Assembly (NCBI RefSeq): GCF_014647675.1
Contig: NZ_BMPQ01000030.1
Span: forward strand, 1 to 64,000
Reading direction: 5' to 3'
Source of the DNA: Streptomyces flaveus
GTDB lineage: Bacteria; Actinomycetota; Actinomycetes; Streptomycetales; Streptomycetaceae
DNA length: 64,000 nucleotides
Shown here: one piece after another, positions 51,853 through 61,341 of the stretch
Position numbering within the stretch: the first letter of the stretch is position 1
How the letters are laid out: every line of letters begins with the position of its first letter
The notes under the pieces: generated by a model
What the model saw: the letters and a program-made list of their open reading frames with translations, nothing else
Databases searched by the model: none
What the model was told of the DNA's origin: nothing
Translations under genes and position numbers: made by a program

Positions 51853-53052
51853 TCAGCGGTCGACCTGGAATGAGAAGTGGAAGTTGCCGCCGGGCCTGCC
51901 GTCCCCGCTCGGCCACTGCCGGCCCGCCTCCCCGTCCAGCGGCTCGGCGTCGTCCGGGGACTGTCCGACAGACATGATCGCCGGCCGCTCGCCGCGCAGG
52001 GTGACGGTGTACGCGCCGGGCTCCAGCGCATTGCGCACGGCACAGCGCAGCCGCTGCGGCGCCGGCCATTCGACGGGGAGCGCGACCGGCGTACCGTCAC
52101 GCAGCACCTCGACCGAGCCGCCCATGGCGATGCTCGCCTGGTCGACGGGTGCGCCGGTGAACTCCGCCTCGAAACCGAGCGGTTCACTGCCGCGGAGAAT
52201 CACCCGGCGCTCGTCCGGCGAGTCGAGTACGACATCGGGCCCGTTGCCCATCAGCAGCCGTACGGCGCCGACCTTCAGCAGCACCGTGTCGTGCCGACAG
52301 CACTCCTCGATCCGCTCGTTCAGACAGATCAGGAGCTGCAGCAGCATGCGGTTGGTCGGCACCACCGGACGCGGCAGGCACGGGGCTATCTTCAGGGCGC
52401 CCCGTGGGCCGACCGCGATATTGGCCAGGACGACACAGGGGTCGGTCGGCGGGTCCGGGCAGTCGGCGGCCAGCAGGCACAGCGCCTCCTGAATCCGGCC
52501 CTCGCGCAGCAACTCCCCGAGATCCGAGGTGCATTCACGTACGACGTCATCGGCGGTGCCCTCGTGCACATGCAGGGCGTACGTCTCCACCCAGCGGCCC
52601 GCCTCGCTGTGCCGCGGGCCGTCGCAGAGCGGGTCCGGCACCAGCGCGGGCTCGAACCCGGTGCGGCACTCGCGGTAGCACAGGCTCAGGACCAGCTGAC
52701 GGGGGAGCGGGGTGTCGTCGTCCGGCACGGGCACCCCGTCCTCGTCGGTGAGCCGCAGCGGCAGCAGTTCGACCTCGTCGGGGACCAGAATGCGCCGCCC
52801 CCAGCCGTCGATCGCCAGGCCGGGACCGACCCGCAGCCCGCGCTCCCCGCCACTGCGTATGACCTCGACCTGTAATCCGCAGACGACCCCTGGACCGAGC
52901 AACAGCCGGTTGCTGCGCCGCTGTTCGGCGATGAGGTACTCCTGCTCCAGGTCGAAGTGGAGTACGTCCATCAGCTTGCCGTAGAAGTAGCGGTTGCGCT
53001 GGGGCGTGCTGAGCTCGCTCAGCTGCCGGTCGTTGCGAAGGGTCGGGCTCAT
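51853..53052 (-). CDS. Cysteine-rich paralogue of the injection-system operon
   Basis: A 399-residue protein with 13 cysteines. The N-terminal domain (RNRYFYGKLMDVLHFDLEQE; NRLLLGPGVVCGLQV) matches those encoded at 51078 and 55006. It continues with LAIDGWGRRILVPDEVEL, a Cys-containing block (LAADCPDPPTDPCVVLANI) and a C-terminal beta-rich, immunoglobulin-like stretch (YTVTLRGERPAIMSV). ATG 53052 follows AGGAAGAG. Likely a structural or receptor-binding part of the particle; function is not established. Confidence 0.8.
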   Translation of the reverse strand: MSPTLRNDRQLSELSTPQRNRYFYGKLMDVLHFDLEQEYLIAEQRRSNRLLLGPGVVCGLQVEVIRSGGERGLRVGPGLAIDGWGRRILVPDEVELLPLRLTDEDGVPVPDDDTPLPRQLVLSLCYRECRTGFEPALVPDPLCDGPRHSEAGRWVETYALHVHEGTADDVVRECTSDLGELLREGRIQEALCLLAADCPDPPTDPCVVLANIAVGPRGALKIAPCLPRPVVPTNRMLLQLLICLNERIEECCRHDTVLLKVGAVRLLMGNGPDVVLDSPDERRVILRGSEPLGFEAEFTGAPVDQASIAMGGSVEVLRDGTPVALPVEWPAPQRLRCAVRNALEPGAYTVTLRGERPAIMSVGQSPDDAEPLDGEAGRQWPSGDGRPGGNFHFSFQVDR

Positions 53053-53095
53053 CGGCGGTCTCTTCCTGTGAATCACTGTGAATCTCTGCGGGGTG

Positions 53096-55009
53096 TCACG
53101 GGGCAAGAGCGAGGCCTTCGGGCGGCGGTCCGGCGACGATCGTGTCCAGCCCGGTCCTGGCCTGCACTCCGACCCGGAAGCGGGCCGTCACGAAGCAGAG
53201 ATGGGCGGCGGTGTGGGCGGGCTTCTCGGCGTCGAGCACCTCGCCGACCCGGCGGCGCCCGCACTCGTCGAGGCCGTGTCCGGCGACCACCGCGGTGAAG
53301 CGGTGCGCGGTGTCGTCGAAGAGGTACTGCCCCCGCACCCCGTCCTCCTCCGGGGCGCCGGCCCCGACGGACCAGGCCCCGGGGGCGGTCCCGTCGGGCG
53401 ACAGGGCGGGCAGCACCGTGTCGGTGCCGAGGGGCGAGGGCCCGTCGAGCACCCAGATGCCGCGCGCCCGGAAGTCCTCGAACAGCAGGGGACGTACGCC
53501 CGTATGCAGTTCCACGGCCCTCGCGACTCCGTGCGGGGTGCCGCGGGTGCGGTGCAGTTCGGGCACTTCGGCGAGCAGCGCCCGCAGTGCGTCCGGGTCC
53601 GCTTCGGCGAGGCCTTGCGGGATCTCGAAGGCCAGCCACTGGGCCAGGACCGGGAGCAGCTCGGCGGGTGCGGTGGTGGCGTCGAAGTCGCGCGGGAGCA
53701 GCCCGATGGCGTCCTCGCGGTCGCCGAGCACGGACTTGGCCAGTCCCAGGAGACGGCGCAGGAACTCGGAGCCCGGCTGCTCTGCGTAGACCTGGGGGAG
53801 GTGGTCCAGGTAGTCGTCCGCGGAGGATTCGGCGCGTACGTCGAGGAGGGTGGGGGAGGCGGTGGCGGGGGCCTGCGCGGTGCGGGTCAGTTGGACCTGG
53901 AGCCATAAGTACCGGCCGCCGTCCAGGAGTACGTCGTGGGCGGCCGCCGGGGTCCAGGGCGGGGCGGCGTCGGGCGCTTCGGCGAGGGAGGAGGCGAGGA
54001 ACAGGTCTGTTCCGTCCGGGACTTCGGCCGTGGCGGCCGCCCTGGACCAGCTCCCTTCCTCGCCCGCGTCGAAGGGGCCCGCGTGCAGGGTGCCGTGGGC
54101 CGGGCGTCCGGTGGCGGGGTGGGCGGTGAGGTGGTGGTCGTCGGTGCCGGTCTTGATGTGGAGGGTGCCGTCGGGGGCGGCGGCGAGCGCCGACACCGGG
54201 CCGCGGAAGCCGGCCACGGTGCCGAGGGGGCAGCCGTCGTCCAGGGCCACGATCAGGATCTCGCCGCGGGTGCGGTCGGCGACGTACAGCCGGTCGCGGG
54301 AGATGGCGAGGGCCTGTGGGACGGTGCCCTCGGCGAGGGGCGGGCTGGATGCGGTGCCTGTGCGGTCGAAGCGGAGTACTGAGCGGGTGGTCCAGTCGCC
54401 TACGTAGAGGGTGCCGTCGGAGGCGGCGATGCAGCGGGGGTCGGCGGGTGACTGCGCGAGGCGTCGGGTGAAGGCGGTGTCCGGTTCGCCTCCGGGGCCG
54501 AGGCGCAGGAGCTGCCGGGGCTCGGTGTCGAGGACGAAGAGGCCCAGTTCGCCGTCGGGGGCGACGGCGACCGGTCGCCGCAGGCCCTCGGTCCATAGCG
54601 CGCGCGGGGACAACTCGGGGGAGAGTAAGGCTACTTGGCCGCGCTCGGGGTCGGCGACGAAGAGCTGGCCGTGTGGTCCGATGCAGAGGCCGGCGGGTGT
54701 GCCGAGTGCCGGATGTGCGGTCAGTTCGAGACGGTCGCCGCAGTCGAGTGCGATCCGGATCAGGCGGTGTTCGGCTGCGTCCGCGAGGTAGAGGCCGCAG
54801 TGGGAGTCCAGGGCCAGACCGGAGGGTTCGGCTGGTTGTGGTTCCGGTTCGGATAGCGACGGGGGTACGACGCCGGGGACCCGCAGCAGCTCGATCCGGC
54901 CGTCGGCGCGGATCTCCAGGCCGTCGAGGCGGCAGTCGGGCCAGGTGCCGTTCCCGGCCAGGAGGGCATGGAGGGTGGTGGGCTGCTGCAGGGTCATGGG
55001 TGCCGTCAC
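53096..55009 (-). CDS. NHL-type beta-propeller fused to a phage tail-protein-I domain
   Basis: A 637-residue protein. Residues about 60-310 carry repeated propeller blades (PSGLALDSHCGLYLADAAEH; PAGLCIGPHGQLFVADPERG; PQALAISRDRLYVADRTRGE). From about residue 390 there is a tail-protein-I domain: DYLDHLPQVYAE, LLGLAKSVLGDREDAIGLLP and LAQWLAFEIPQGL, then a region matching GTPHGVARAVELHTGVRP. Tail protein I links baseplate to fibre in phage P2. The GTG at 55009 overlaps the previous stop (GTGA). The propeller could bind glycan or protein on a target. Confidence 0.85.
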   Translation of the reverse strand: MTAPMTLQQPTTLHALLAGNGTWPDCRLDGLEIRADGRIELLRVPGVVPPSLSEPEPQPAEPSGLALDSHCGLYLADAAEHRLIRIALDCGDRLELTAHPALGTPAGLCIGPHGQLFVADPERGQVALLSPELSPRALWTEGLRRPVAVAPDGELGLFVLDTEPRQLLRLGPGGEPDTAFTRRLAQSPADPRCIAASDGTLYVGDWTTRSVLRFDRTGTASSPPLAEGTVPQALAISRDRLYVADRTRGEILIVALDDGCPLGTVAGFRGPVSALAAAPDGTLHIKTGTDDHHLTAHPATGRPAHGTLHAGPFDAGEEGSWSRAAATAEVPDGTDLFLASSLAEAPDAAPPWTPAAAHDVLLDGGRYLWLQVQLTRTAQAPATASPTLLDVRAESSADDYLDHLPQVYAEQPGSEFLRRLLGLAKSVLGDREDAIGLLPRDFDATTAPAELLPVLAQWLAFEIPQGLAEADPDALRALLAEVPELHRTRGTPHGVARAVELHTGVRPLLFEDFRARGIWVLDGPSPLGTDTVLPALSPDGTAPGAWSVGAGAPEEDGVRGQYLFDDTAHRFTAVVAGHGLDECGRRRVGEVLDAEKPAHTAAHLCFVTARFRVGVQARTGLDTIVAGPPPEGLALAP

Positions 55010-56469
55010 TCGACGTAGAGGTTGTAGAGGAGCTTGCCGCCGCTGTCGTTATCTACGTAGAACTCCAGGGTGTGGGGGCCGGCGTCCATGGGCAGGCCGG
55101 CCGAGTTGGCGATGTCGATCAGATCGAGCGCTTCAGTGCCCTTGAGAACCAGGTCACTCTGTGAGCCGCCGTCGCCCAGCTGCGGCCACCTCAGGAAGCG
55201 CAGCACCTTGTCTGTGACGGGCTTCGTGTCGATCTTGATCTTCAGGTCGGACAGGAATGCGTACGCAGGTTCTGAGGCCGCTTGGCGGTTGGGGCTTCCC
55301 GTGCTGCTGACATTGAGGTCGGCGGTGAGCGTGTGGGAGTGGACAGCGTCGGCGAGGCTCTGACTCATCCCTTCCGTCTCGGCCGGGACGGCGCTGCCGT
55401 CCGCCTTCACTGGCCCACCCAGTGGCTTCTGTTTGACCGGTTCGATCCAGGGCGCCATGAGGTCCTTCTGGCCGTTTTCGTGCCGCGACTGCCGGTGATA
55501 TTCGAGTTGATCCCACCTCCTCTCTCTGGTTGGAATCTCTGCAAGAGGGATGGGTGTCCTACCGAACGTGCCGCCCAGGCCTTCAAGTTCCGTCAAGAGC
55601 CCGTGGCCATGGGTCAGATCAGTATCTTCCGTGGCCGGAGTCGACCCTTCGGGCCGGTGAGTGTGGTCGGTGAGCCGGTGCCTGTGATCGACGAGCTTGA
55701 TGGTCTCCGGCGAGAGCGGGATATTGCCCTGCGTGAGCGTGTGCTGGTGCCCTCCCAGCTGCGTGTAGTACAGGTCGGAGAACTTTCCGCCCCACAGATA
55801 GAGGACGACGGCGTTGGGCGCCCCGCCGCGGATCTCGAAGTGCAGCACCTTGGAGTTGCCGGGCGCGATGTCCTTCTCGCCCTCCAGCGCGAACCCCGTC
55901 ACCTGCGTGGTGTGCGTAGGGCGCGCATACTGCCGTATCCCCGTCTCGATCGACGTGACCCGGCACTGGTCGTCCAGCGTCACATAGGCGAGTACGACCG
56001 CACTGTCGGTGCCGTCCTTGTCCGCCGAGGCCAGGTCCTGCGCGGGATAGTCCTCGGTCCAGACGAACTCGGCCCGCTCCCTGACCCGGGCGGACTGCGG
56101 CGCGGCAGGGCGGGCGCAGGGATCGTCGGCGGCGGGGAGGAACTCCTCGGTGTAGCGCAGGACGAGGAAGTAGCCGCCCTGTTTCACCGGCGGCTGCGCC
56201 GGGACGGCAAGGGCGCGGTCCTCCAACGAGGCCTCCGGTACAACCAGTTCGCGGCCCAGCGCGTCGAGGGCGAGCCCCGGCGCCACCAGGACATGGGTGG
56301 TGTCGGCCGGTGCGGGCTGGTCCACTTCCAGGCCGTCCACCACGCCCGGGGTGAAGAGCCCCCGGTTGAGCAGACGCCGCATCGCCAGGTGGTAGTGCTG
56401 TTCGAGGCCGAGGTCGGCGGCGTCGAGCCGCTGGCCGTTGTAGTAGTGCAGGCGCTCCACTGTGGTCAT
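55006..56469 (-). CDS. Histidine-rich fibre-like protein of the injection system
   Basis: A 487-residue protein. The N-terminal domain (YYNGQRLDAADLGLEQHYHL; GLFTPGVVDGLEVD; VVLAYVTL) is shared with the two cysteine-rich genes. The second half carries HxH clusters: GGHQHTL, DHRHRLTDHTHRP, LTHGHG and VHSHTLT, reminiscent of metal-binding fibre shafts in which His pairs hold iron. The C-terminus is a beta-rich domain (AGPHTLEFYVDNDSGG). ATG 56469 overlaps the preceding stop. Tail-fibre role is inferred. Confidence 0.8.
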   Translation of the reverse strand: MTTVERLHYYNGQRLDAADLGLEQHYHLAMRRLLNRGLFTPGVVDGLEVDQPAPADTTHVLVAPGLALDALGRELVVPEASLEDRALAVPAQPPVKQGGYFLVLRYTEEFLPAADDPCARPAAPQSARVRERAEFVWTEDYPAQDLASADKDGTDSAVVLAYVTLDDQCRVTSIETGIRQYARPTHTTQVTGFALEGEKDIAPGNSKVLHFEIRGGAPNAVVLYLWGGKFSDLYYTQLGGHQHTLTQGNIPLSPETIKLVDHRHRLTDHTHRPEGSTPATEDTDLTHGHGLLTELEGLGGTFGRTPIPLAEIPTRERRWDQLEYHRQSRHENGQKDLMAPWIEPVKQKPLGGPVKADGSAVPAETEGMSQSLADAVHSHTLTADLNVSSTGSPNRQAASEPAYAFLSDLKIKIDTKPVTDKVLRFLRWPQLGDGGSQSDLVLKGTEALDLIDIANSAGLPMDAGPHTLEFYVDNDSGGKLLYNLYVE

Positions 56470-58373
56470 CGCGCCACCTCCGCAAGAGTGATCGAATGAG
56501 GGCCGGACAGGGCCAGTTCCGTGGCGCAGAGCGGCAGATTGCCGCATCTGGGGCCGGTGTCGTCGGGTCCCGAGATGCCGAGCCCGTCGACGAAACGGAC
56601 CCCGGGCAGCGCGTCCAGGAGCGCCATCACTTCGCTCTCCAGGACGTCACGCCCAAAGGGCCGACCCGAGCCGTCGGGCCCGCCGGTGAGCGGGTCGAAG
56701 TAGGCGTCGAGGGCGTCGCGGGCAAGCGAGGCGAGGTCCGGTGGGGTGGTCCGGTCCGGGTGCAGCGTCGCCCTCACGGTGACCGGCACATACGTAGGTC
56801 CGACCACGCGCAGCTCCGTGCAGAGCGGCCGGCGCGGCTCCAGGAAGAGGCGCACTGCCTTGAGGAAGCCGGGACTTGGGGTCGGCGGCTCGCCGCAGCG
56901 CGGCAGCACGACCACGGTCACCGCTCCGGCCGCGGGCAGACATCCGTAAGCCGGATGGTGTCCCGGCACGGCATGGGCGCGCCCGACCGGAACCTCCGGG
57001 GTGCGCAGTGCGAGCGCCTCAAGGTCGGCGGCGGTGACCCCGCGCTCGGGCCGGGCCAGCAGTTCGAGCAGTCGGCCATGCGCCCGGGACAGCTCTTCGG
57101 CGGGACCGCCGCCGACGGCCGGGAGCGGCTGCACGACGGATTCCAAAGCGCCCACGTCGACCAGGCGAGTCAGCTGCCCGGCAGGAATGTTGCCCGCGGC
57201 GCCGCCTCCCGCCTGGAAGCGCATCGCGGTGATCCGGGAGCCTGCCGCAGGAACCCGGCCCACCCGTCCGTCGCCGAAGGTGATGACGCCCTCGACGGGG
57301 TCGAGCAGGTAGTGCCGGTCGTGGCTGCCGGTGCGGTCCCACTCGGTGACCTCCCGCCAGCTGTCGTCGCCGGCCACCTGGATCCTGGTGCTGCCCGCGA
57401 CGACGGGTCGGGCGCCGAGCTCGAACCGCTCGCCCGCCGCGCCCCGCCCCACACCGAGCAGCTCGGGCCCGCTGACGGTCTCCGCGTGGTGCACCTCGAC
57501 GGCGTTCACAGCGACGGCGAGCAGCCGGGGCGGGCATTCGTAGCCGCCGGAAGCGAGCCGGCAGCGGATCCAGTGGCGGCCGTCGGCCGGGTCCGAGGGG
57601 AAGCGGGTCGGGCCGCGGAGTACGACCCGTCCGGTGTGCGTCAGCGCCCGGGTGCCGTCCCAACGGGTCAGCAGCGGGGCCCAGTTGCCACCGTCCAGGT
57701 ACTCCCACACCGTCCGGGCCCAGTAGTGCGCCCGCCCTCCCGTACCCCGATCCGTCTCCCACTCCGGAGTCCACACCTGAAGGCTCAGCTCGTCACCGGG
57801 GCCGGCCGGGAGCTCCGTGAACCCGAGCCGCAGCGCGTTCCCGACCCGAGGCCGCTCACCGAACGGCCACAGCGACTGGCCCTCGGCGAGGTTGGCGCCC
57901 GTGACGTCGAGGGGCCGTCCCCCGTCTTCCTCGCCGGCCTCCGCCAACAGCCGCCCCCGCGAGGTCCCTTCGGCCCCAGAAAGCTCCAACCAGGCAGGTG
58001 AGACACTCAACCGTCGTACGCTCTCGAAAACCGTCACCCGCTCTGTGTCGCACACCTGGAGCCCGGCCGGAAGCACCACCGCCCCCGCATTCCCCGGCGC
58101 CCGGCGCAGCGCCACCACCGTGGTCGCCACCCCCGCGGGCCGCGGCTCCACCCCGGCCAGACGCAGAAAGCCGCGCAGCGCCGCGGGCGGCACCCGGTCG
58201 AGCTGGAAGAGCTCCAACTCGGTTAGCCAGGCGAAGAGTTCCATCAGGGTGATGCCGGGATCGTGGGCGTTGTGGTCGGTCCAGCCCGGTGCGCGGTGCG
58301 CGATGAGCTCGCGCGCCTCGGTGGTCAGCTCCTGCCAGGTGCGGGAGTCGAGCTTCGGAAGCGGTAGCGGCAT
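56466..58373 (-). CDS. Baseplate protein J-like (second copy, Afp12-type position)
   Basis: A 635-residue baseplate wedge protein. The N-terminus DHNAHDPGITLMELFAWLTE is highly typical of J-like proteins in contractile injection systems. The core repeats the pattern of the upstream gene: RHYLLDPVEGVITFGDGRVG, GAAGNIPAGQLTRL and a C-terminal gp47-like end (DVLESEVMALLDALPGVRFV). ATG 58373 starts 4 bp after the previous stop. It forms part of the ring that triggers sheath contraction. Confidence 0.9.
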   Translation of the reverse strand: MPLPLPKLDSRTWQELTTEARELIAHRAPGWTDHNAHDPGITLMELFAWLTELELFQLDRVPPAALRGFLRLAGVEPRPAGVATTVVALRRAPGNAGAVVLPAGLQVCDTERVTVFESVRRLSVSPAWLELSGAEGTSRGRLLAEAGEEDGGRPLDVTGANLAEGQSLWPFGERPRVGNALRLGFTELPAGPGDELSLQVWTPEWETDRGTGGRAHYWARTVWEYLDGGNWAPLLTRWDGTRALTHTGRVVLRGPTRFPSDPADGRHWIRCRLASGGYECPPRLLAVAVNAVEVHHAETVSGPELLGVGRGAAGERFELGARPVVAGSTRIQVAGDDSWREVTEWDRTGSHDRHYLLDPVEGVITFGDGRVGRVPAAGSRITAMRFQAGGGAAGNIPAGQLTRLVDVGALESVVQPLPAVGGGPAEELSRAHGRLLELLARPERGVTAADLEALALRTPEVPVGRAHAVPGHHPAYGCLPAAGAVTVVVLPRCGEPPTPSPGFLKAVRLFLEPRRPLCTELRVVGPTYVPVTVRATLHPDRTTPPDLASLARDALDAYFDPLTGGPDGSGRPFGRDVLESEVMALLDALPGVRFVDGLGISGPDDTGPRCGNLPLCATELALSGPHSITLAEVAR

Positions 58374-58377
58374 GGCG

Positions 58378-61341
58378 TCACTCCCGGATCCGCGGCTTGA
58401 GCAAGTGCCGCCCTGCGGAAGGGAGATGGTCGGGGGGTATGGGTGCGGACTCCCCGTGCACGCAGCCGTCGGTACTGAGCTGCAGCGCCGTCGCGAAGTC
58501 CACGCCGGGGGTCGACTCGACGACGACCGCGACATTGGAGAGCGGCACCGGTTCGCCGAAGGCCCAGCCCGCCCCGCCTGGACCGCCGTACAACGGATGC
58601 AGAAATCGGTCGAGCGCCGCCCGCAGCCGCTCCTCCACCGCGGCGGCACCGTCCGCCCCGGACACCGTGAACTCGACCGCCACCGAGACCGGTTGATAGC
58701 GCGGCCCGACGACGCCGATGCCTGGGGCGATCGCGGCGGGCGCCCGGCGGGCCAGCTGTTGCTGGACGCGGCGCAGCAGTTTCGCGCCGGGACGCGGCTG
58801 CGGTTCCGAACCCCAGGGGACGACCGTGACTTGCACGGCGCCGGTCGTGCCCCGGCAGCGCGCAAGGGCCACCTCCGGGGAGGCTTCCTTGGCCAGCCAC
58901 TCGTAGTCGACGGCACACAGGGCACGGTCGCGGTGGCGTAGTCGCTGTGACCCCCGAGCCCGAACTCCTGCCTCCGGTATGGCAGTTGGCGCTGTGTCCT
59001 CGGCAGCGGCCCCGCCGCTCGCGGCCACCGGATTGCCGACCGACTGCACATAGGGGACCGCACTGTGCAGCTGAGTGATGGTGCCCGCCGGCACATTCCC
59101 CTCGGGTCCGCCGCCGAAGCGGTAGCTCGCCGTCACCACCGCCCCGGGAGGCGGCATCGCCCCTGCCCTGCCGTCGCCGAACCGCAGCAGCCCCGTGGTC
59201 CGCTCCAGCGTGTAGTGCCGGTCGCCGGGACCCGATCCGTACAGCTGCGGTCGCTCCTGCCAGCGCACCCACACCGCCGTCACCCGGTCGTTGCCGTCGC
59301 GGTCGAAACGGAGTGTGTCGGGCGGGAGTTGCTGGACGAGGCCCGTCCAAGCGGATCCCGTCCCCCGCCACTCCTGCACCTCCACCGACTCTTCCGCGAG
59401 CACCAGCGGACTGCGCAGCGCATAGCTCTGCCCGGCCGACCCGTCGGAGCGCCCCACGATCTCGCGGCGCACCGTTCCGCGATGGGTCGCGTGCACGGCG
59501 TTGAGATACAGCCCCGCGACGGGCAGCGGCTCCAGCACGGACTCGGCGGCCTTGAAGCGGGCCCGCACCCAGAACAGCGGCCGCCCGGGCCCCGGCGCCA
59601 CCCGCATGTCGGACTGCCCCACGAACTGGATCATCCCGCTGCGCCGGAAACCCCCCGTCCCGTCGAGAACCGGCAGCTCCGCCCAGCCGTCGGCCGACCG
59701 GTACTCCCAGGTGAACGGCGAAGCGCCGGCCGCGGCGCCCGCGTCGTCACCGGTGCCTGCGTGGACGTACAGACTGACGAGCCCCACCGGCAGCGGCGCG
59801 TCGAAGCCGAAGTACACGGTCGGCACTCGGTCCGGGACCGGCTGCAGTGGCTGGAAGGACTCGCGCCCCCAGCGGACGGCGCCGGTCCGGTCGGCGAAGT
59901 CGAAGCGGTTGAGGGTCAGGACCTGATCGAGCCGCGTCGGTCCGGTGTCGTAGGAGTACGAGACCGTCATCCGGGCCAGGACGGGCGGATCGGGCCGCCG
60001 CAGTACGCCGCCGGTTACCTCGGTGCGGCCGTAGTCGCCCGCGGTCAGTCGGATGCGCAGCCAGAAGTGGTCCTGCCCGTCGACGACTTGGGAGCGCCAC
60101 TCGACGGGGCGGCCGAACTCGACCCGGTGCGCGTCGCCCTGCTCGAACTGCTCGGCGCTGCCCTGCAGAAAGCGCGTCCAGCCGCCGTCACCGGTGCTGT
60201 ACTCCCACACCAGGCTGCGCTCGGCGACCGCGGCGGCCCGGTTGGCCGTGGAGGGCTCGACCGAGAGGCCGATCCGGGCGCCTTCCCGCTTGAACGCCTC
60301 GTCGCAGGCGATCAGCAGTGAACTCCCCACCACCGGCTCGGGGCCGAGCGGCCGGAAGTCCTTGCTGGTGTCGAGGAGTACGCCGTCGTTGACCGCGGCG
60401 TCGAGCGGCAGCCCCGCCTTGGTCAGGGTGACCCGGGCCCGCAGGGCGTCGATGCGCGGCAGCGGAGCGTCGCCGGTCGTCCCGGGCAGCGGCAGCGGAC
60501 GTATCGCACGGGCCCGGATCCAGTAGCTCTCCACCCCATTGACCACACCCCTGACCAGCGGGGCGCCACAGACCTTGCGCAGCAGCACCGCGCCGTCGTT
60601 GAGCAGGCCGTGGGTCTGGTCCACCACCGGCTCGAAGGACTGCCAGCCGGCCGCCGTCAGATACTCCCAGCACAGCTCCACGGCCGCAGCCGACTCCTGC
60701 GGGGTGCCCTGGCGGGCGACGCCCACCTGGAGCGTGATGTCGGCCGCGCCGCGCAGCTCGAAGAGGGTGGCGTGGCCGAGATAGAGATGGTGGGGCAGGA
60801 GCCGGGTGTCATCGAACAGCACGAAGCCGTCGGTGAGTTGGGCGCCGTGCTCGGCGTATTCGTCGGCGCCCGGGGTGAGGCTGTACACCGAGGCGAGCCG
60901 GGCCCGGACCAGTGACACAGTCTGCTCGGTCGCGAAGATGGGCGGCACCCCAGTGGTCGCCTCAGGTCCCGGGGCCCCCAGCGAGCCCGGCAGCGACGGC
61001 GGCACCACGGCGGCGACCTCTGAGTCCGCAGGCAGCGCCACATCCGTCGGCGCGTCCTCGGCGAGCGTGAAGACGAGCGGCGCACGGGCCGGCGCGGGCG
61101 GCAGCAGGGTGGTGCCGGTGGCGTCGAGGAAGGCGAGGAGGTACTTGTCCGGGATCTGCCCGAGCCCTTCGTCGACCAGGCCCGCGAACTGGGCGAGCAC
61201 TTCGAGCAGCGCATGGCCCGGTGTGCCCGGCTCGGGCCGCCAGCCCGGCAGGTAGCCGGGACTGCGCCGCAGGAGTCCCGCCAGGGCCTCTGCGGCCGCG
61301 GCGGGGCGAGCGCCGTTTGTACCGGATCCCGGGCCGCTCAT
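58378..61341 (-). CDS. Baseplate protein J-like (large copy, Afp11-type position)
   Basis: A 987-residue protein, the largest of the operon. The N-terminus has GTPGHALLEVLAQFAGLVDE, corresponding to the HDPGxxLLE motif of J-like proteins. The middle contains several beta-rich repeats beginning with WEYSTGDGGWTRFLQG-like stretches (WEYLTAAGWQSFEPV, WEYRSADGWAELPV). The C-terminal part has RHYTLERTTGLLRFGDGRAG and PEGNVPAGTITQL. ATG 61341 overlaps the gp25 stop (ATGA). It should form the main wedge of the baseplate. Confidence 0.9.
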   Translation of the reverse strand: MSGPGSGTNGARPAAAAEALAGLLRRSPGYLPGWRPEPGTPGHALLEVLAQFAGLVDEGLGQIPDKYLLAFLDATGTTLLPPAPARAPLVFTLAEDAPTDVALPADSEVAAVVPPSLPGSLGAPGPEATTGVPPIFATEQTVSLVRARLASVYSLTPGADEYAEHGAQLTDGFVLFDDTRLLPHHLYLGHATLFELRGAADITLQVGVARQGTPQESAAAVELCWEYLTAAGWQSFEPVVDQTHGLLNDGAVLLRKVCGAPLVRGVVNGVESYWIRARAIRPLPLPGTTGDAPLPRIDALRARVTLTKAGLPLDAAVNDGVLLDTSKDFRPLGPEPVVGSSLLIACDEAFKREGARIGLSVEPSTANRAAAVAERSLVWEYSTGDGGWTRFLQGSAEQFEQGDAHRVEFGRPVEWRSQVVDGQDHFWLRIRLTAGDYGRTEVTGGVLRRPDPPVLARMTVSYSYDTGPTRLDQVLTLNRFDFADRTGAVRWGRESFQPLQPVPDRVPTVYFGFDAPLPVGLVSLYVHAGTGDDAGAAAGASPFTWEYRSADGWAELPVLDGTGGFRRSGMIQFVGQSDMRVAPGPGRPLFWVRARFKAAESVLEPLPVAGLYLNAVHATHRGTVRREIVGRSDGSAGQSYALRSPLVLAEESVEVQEWRGTGSAWTGLVQQLPPDTLRFDRDGNDRVTAVWVRWQERPQLYGSGPGDRHYTLERTTGLLRFGDGRAGAMPPPGAVVTASYRFGGGPEGNVPAGTITQLHSAVPYVQSVGNPVAASGGAAAEDTAPTAIPEAGVRARGSQRLRHRDRALCAVDYEWLAKEASPEVALARCRGTTGAVQVTVVPWGSEPQPRPGAKLLRRVQQQLARRAPAAIAPGIGVVGPRYQPVSVAVEFTVSGADGAAAVEERLRAALDRFLHPLYGGPGGAGWAFGEPVPLSNVAVVVESTPGVDFATALQLSTDGCVHGESAPIPPDHLPSAGRHLLKPRIRE

